Origin: Clostridia bacterium
GTDB taxonomy: Bacteria; Bacillota; Clostridia; Oscillospirales; CAG-272
NCBI GenBank assembly: GCA_017408535.1
Contig: JAFQUL010000176.1
Location: 1-12,036, forward strand
Reading direction: 5' to 3'
DNA: 12,036 nucleotides
Made by a program: the position numbers and the translations under genes. The notes below the pieces were generated by a model. It did no database searches. It saw nothing but the letters and a program-made list of their open reading frames with translations, and was not told where the DNA came from. Below, in pieces: positions 11,363 through 12,036 of this stretch (position 1 is the first letter of the stretch; every line of letters begins with the position of its first letter).

Positions 11363-12036
11363 ATGGCAGCCGACAAGAAAATGGTAGAGCAGATCACATC
11401 TATGGATGTGGACTTTGCCAAGTGGTATACCGATATAGTTAAAAAGGCAGATCTGATCGACTACTCCAGCGTAAAGGGATGTATGATAATCCGTCCCTAC
11501 GGTTATGCGATATGGGAGCGTATTCAGTCTATCCTTGACAGCAGATTCAAGGAGCTTGGCCATGAGAACATATATATGCCCATGTTTATTCCCGAGACTC
11601 TTCTCAACAAGGAGAAGGATCACGTTGAGGGCTTTGCTCCCGAGGTAGCGTGGGTCACCCACGGCGGCGAGGAAAAGCTCACCGAGCGGCTTTGCGTCCG
11701 TCCCACCTCCGAGACTCTCTTCTGCGAGCACTATGCCAACATCATCCGCTCCTGGAGAGACCTTCCCAAGCTTTATAACCAGTGGTGCTCTGTTGTACGC
11801 TGGGAGAGAACCACCCGTCCCTTCCTCCGCAGCCGTGAGTTCCTGTGGCAGGAGGGACATACTATGCACGCAACCGCCGAGGAGGCTGAAGCAGAGACCT
11901 TGCAGATGCTGAACATCTACGCAAACTTCTGCGAGCACGATCTGGCTATGCCCGTAGTAAAGGGCCCCAAGACCGAGAGCGATAAGTTTGCCGGCGCAGA
12001 GGCCACCTATGCCATCGAAGCCTTGATGCACGACGG
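11363..12036 (+). CDS. proS: Prolyl-tRNA synthetase, archaeal/eukaryotic type, 5' part only
   Basis: This enzyme charges tRNA-Pro with proline in the cytoplasm. The first 224 codons are present and the frame is open to the window end. Class II motif 1 is GCMIIRPYGYAIWERIQ, followed by ENIYMPMFIPETLL. Motif 2 with its surroundings is seen in RPTSETLFCEHYANIIRSW, QWCSVVRWE and FLRSREFLWQEGHTMHAT. The EKDHVEGFAPEVAWVTHGG stretch is typical of the ProS type 3 (archaeal/eukaryote-like) enzymes, which lack the inserted editing domain of the E. coli-like type and occur in many Clostridia. The ATG at 11363 follows GAGGA at about 7 nt. It has its own consensus promoter and stands apart from the repressor by a terminator. 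Confidence 0.96.
   Translation, partial: MAADKKMVEQITSMDVDFAKWYTDIVKKADLIDYSSVKGCMIIRPYGYAIWERIQSILDSRFKELGHENIYMPMFIPETLLNKEKDHVEGFAPEVAWVTHGGEEKLTERLCVRPTSETLFCEHYANIIRSWRDLPKLYNQWCSVVRWERTTRPFLRSREFLWQEGHTMHATAEEAEAETLQMLNIYANFCEHDLAMPVVKGPKTESDKFAGAEATYAIEALMHD

Noticed and set aside
11336..12031. 231-codon open frame on the minus strand
   Set aside because: It is the reverse shadow of proS, whose plus-strand translation carries clear class II synthetase motifs, a consensus promoter and a ribosome binding site.
1..12036. CRISPR array, tRNA/rRNA, insertion sequence or prophage
   Set aside because: No regularly spaced long repeats, no tRNA or rRNA sequence recognised, no transposase, integrase or structural phage gene; the S24 repressor alone does not indicate a prophage.

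Overview
The window looks like a chromosome segment of a low-to-moderate GC, endospore-forming member of the Clostridia, probably a gut Oscillospiraceae/Ruminococcaceae-type bacterium. The reasons are an adjacent gpr-spoIIP pair, DUF4364, DUF4367 and zf-trcl family proteins that are common in Clostridia, an archaeal-type prolyl-tRNA synthetase, strong AGGAGG-type ribosome binding sites and sigma-A promoters close to consensus. Genus and species cannot be read from the sequence. No rRNA, tRNA, CRISPR array, insertion sequence or phage gene was seen.

Left part (1-3660, all minus strand). A promoter and ribosome binding site at the left edge belong to a gene lying just outside the window. Next comes a three-gene unit, read right to left: an ECF-like sigma factor (3639-3058), an overlapping single-pass DUF4367 membrane protein that is the likely anti-sigma/sensor partner (3074-2400), and a 728-residue lipoprotein of unknown function (2372-186) that appears to contain four diverged copies of one beta-rich module. 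It ends at a UUCG-loop terminator.

Centre-left (3780-7620, minus strand). A SigH-like sigma factor with a consensus promoter is followed by a small four-CxxC zinc protein. That unit ends in a terminator identical over 33 bp to the first one. Further right is a DUF4364 winged-helix protein, and above it an orphan oligopeptide-binding lipoprotein of an ABC system (SBP_bac_5). This last gene has its own promoter and a roughly 145-nt leader that can fold into two nested stems.

Centre-right (7737-9950, plus strand). gpr (germination protease) and spoIIP (peptidoglycan hydrolase for engulfment) form a sporulation pair, closed by a perfect 17-bp hairpin that can terminate both strands.

Right part (9995-12036). 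A small two-helix membrane protein (minus) and an XRE-S24 (LexA/CI-like) repressor (plus) diverge from one control region. That region holds two consensus promoters and a phased array of TTTTCGGT half-sites starting 20, 20 and 10 bp apart, the last facing an inverted copy. The likely reading is a self-cleaving repressor controlling itself and the membrane protein. After a terminator and another consensus promoter, proS (archaeal/eukaryotic-type prolyl-tRNA synthetase) runs off the right end.

The parts most worth pursuing are the divergent repressor/membrane-protein switch with its non-LexA operator array, the sigma/DUF4367/multi-module lipoprotein unit, and the structured leader of the peptide-binding protein.
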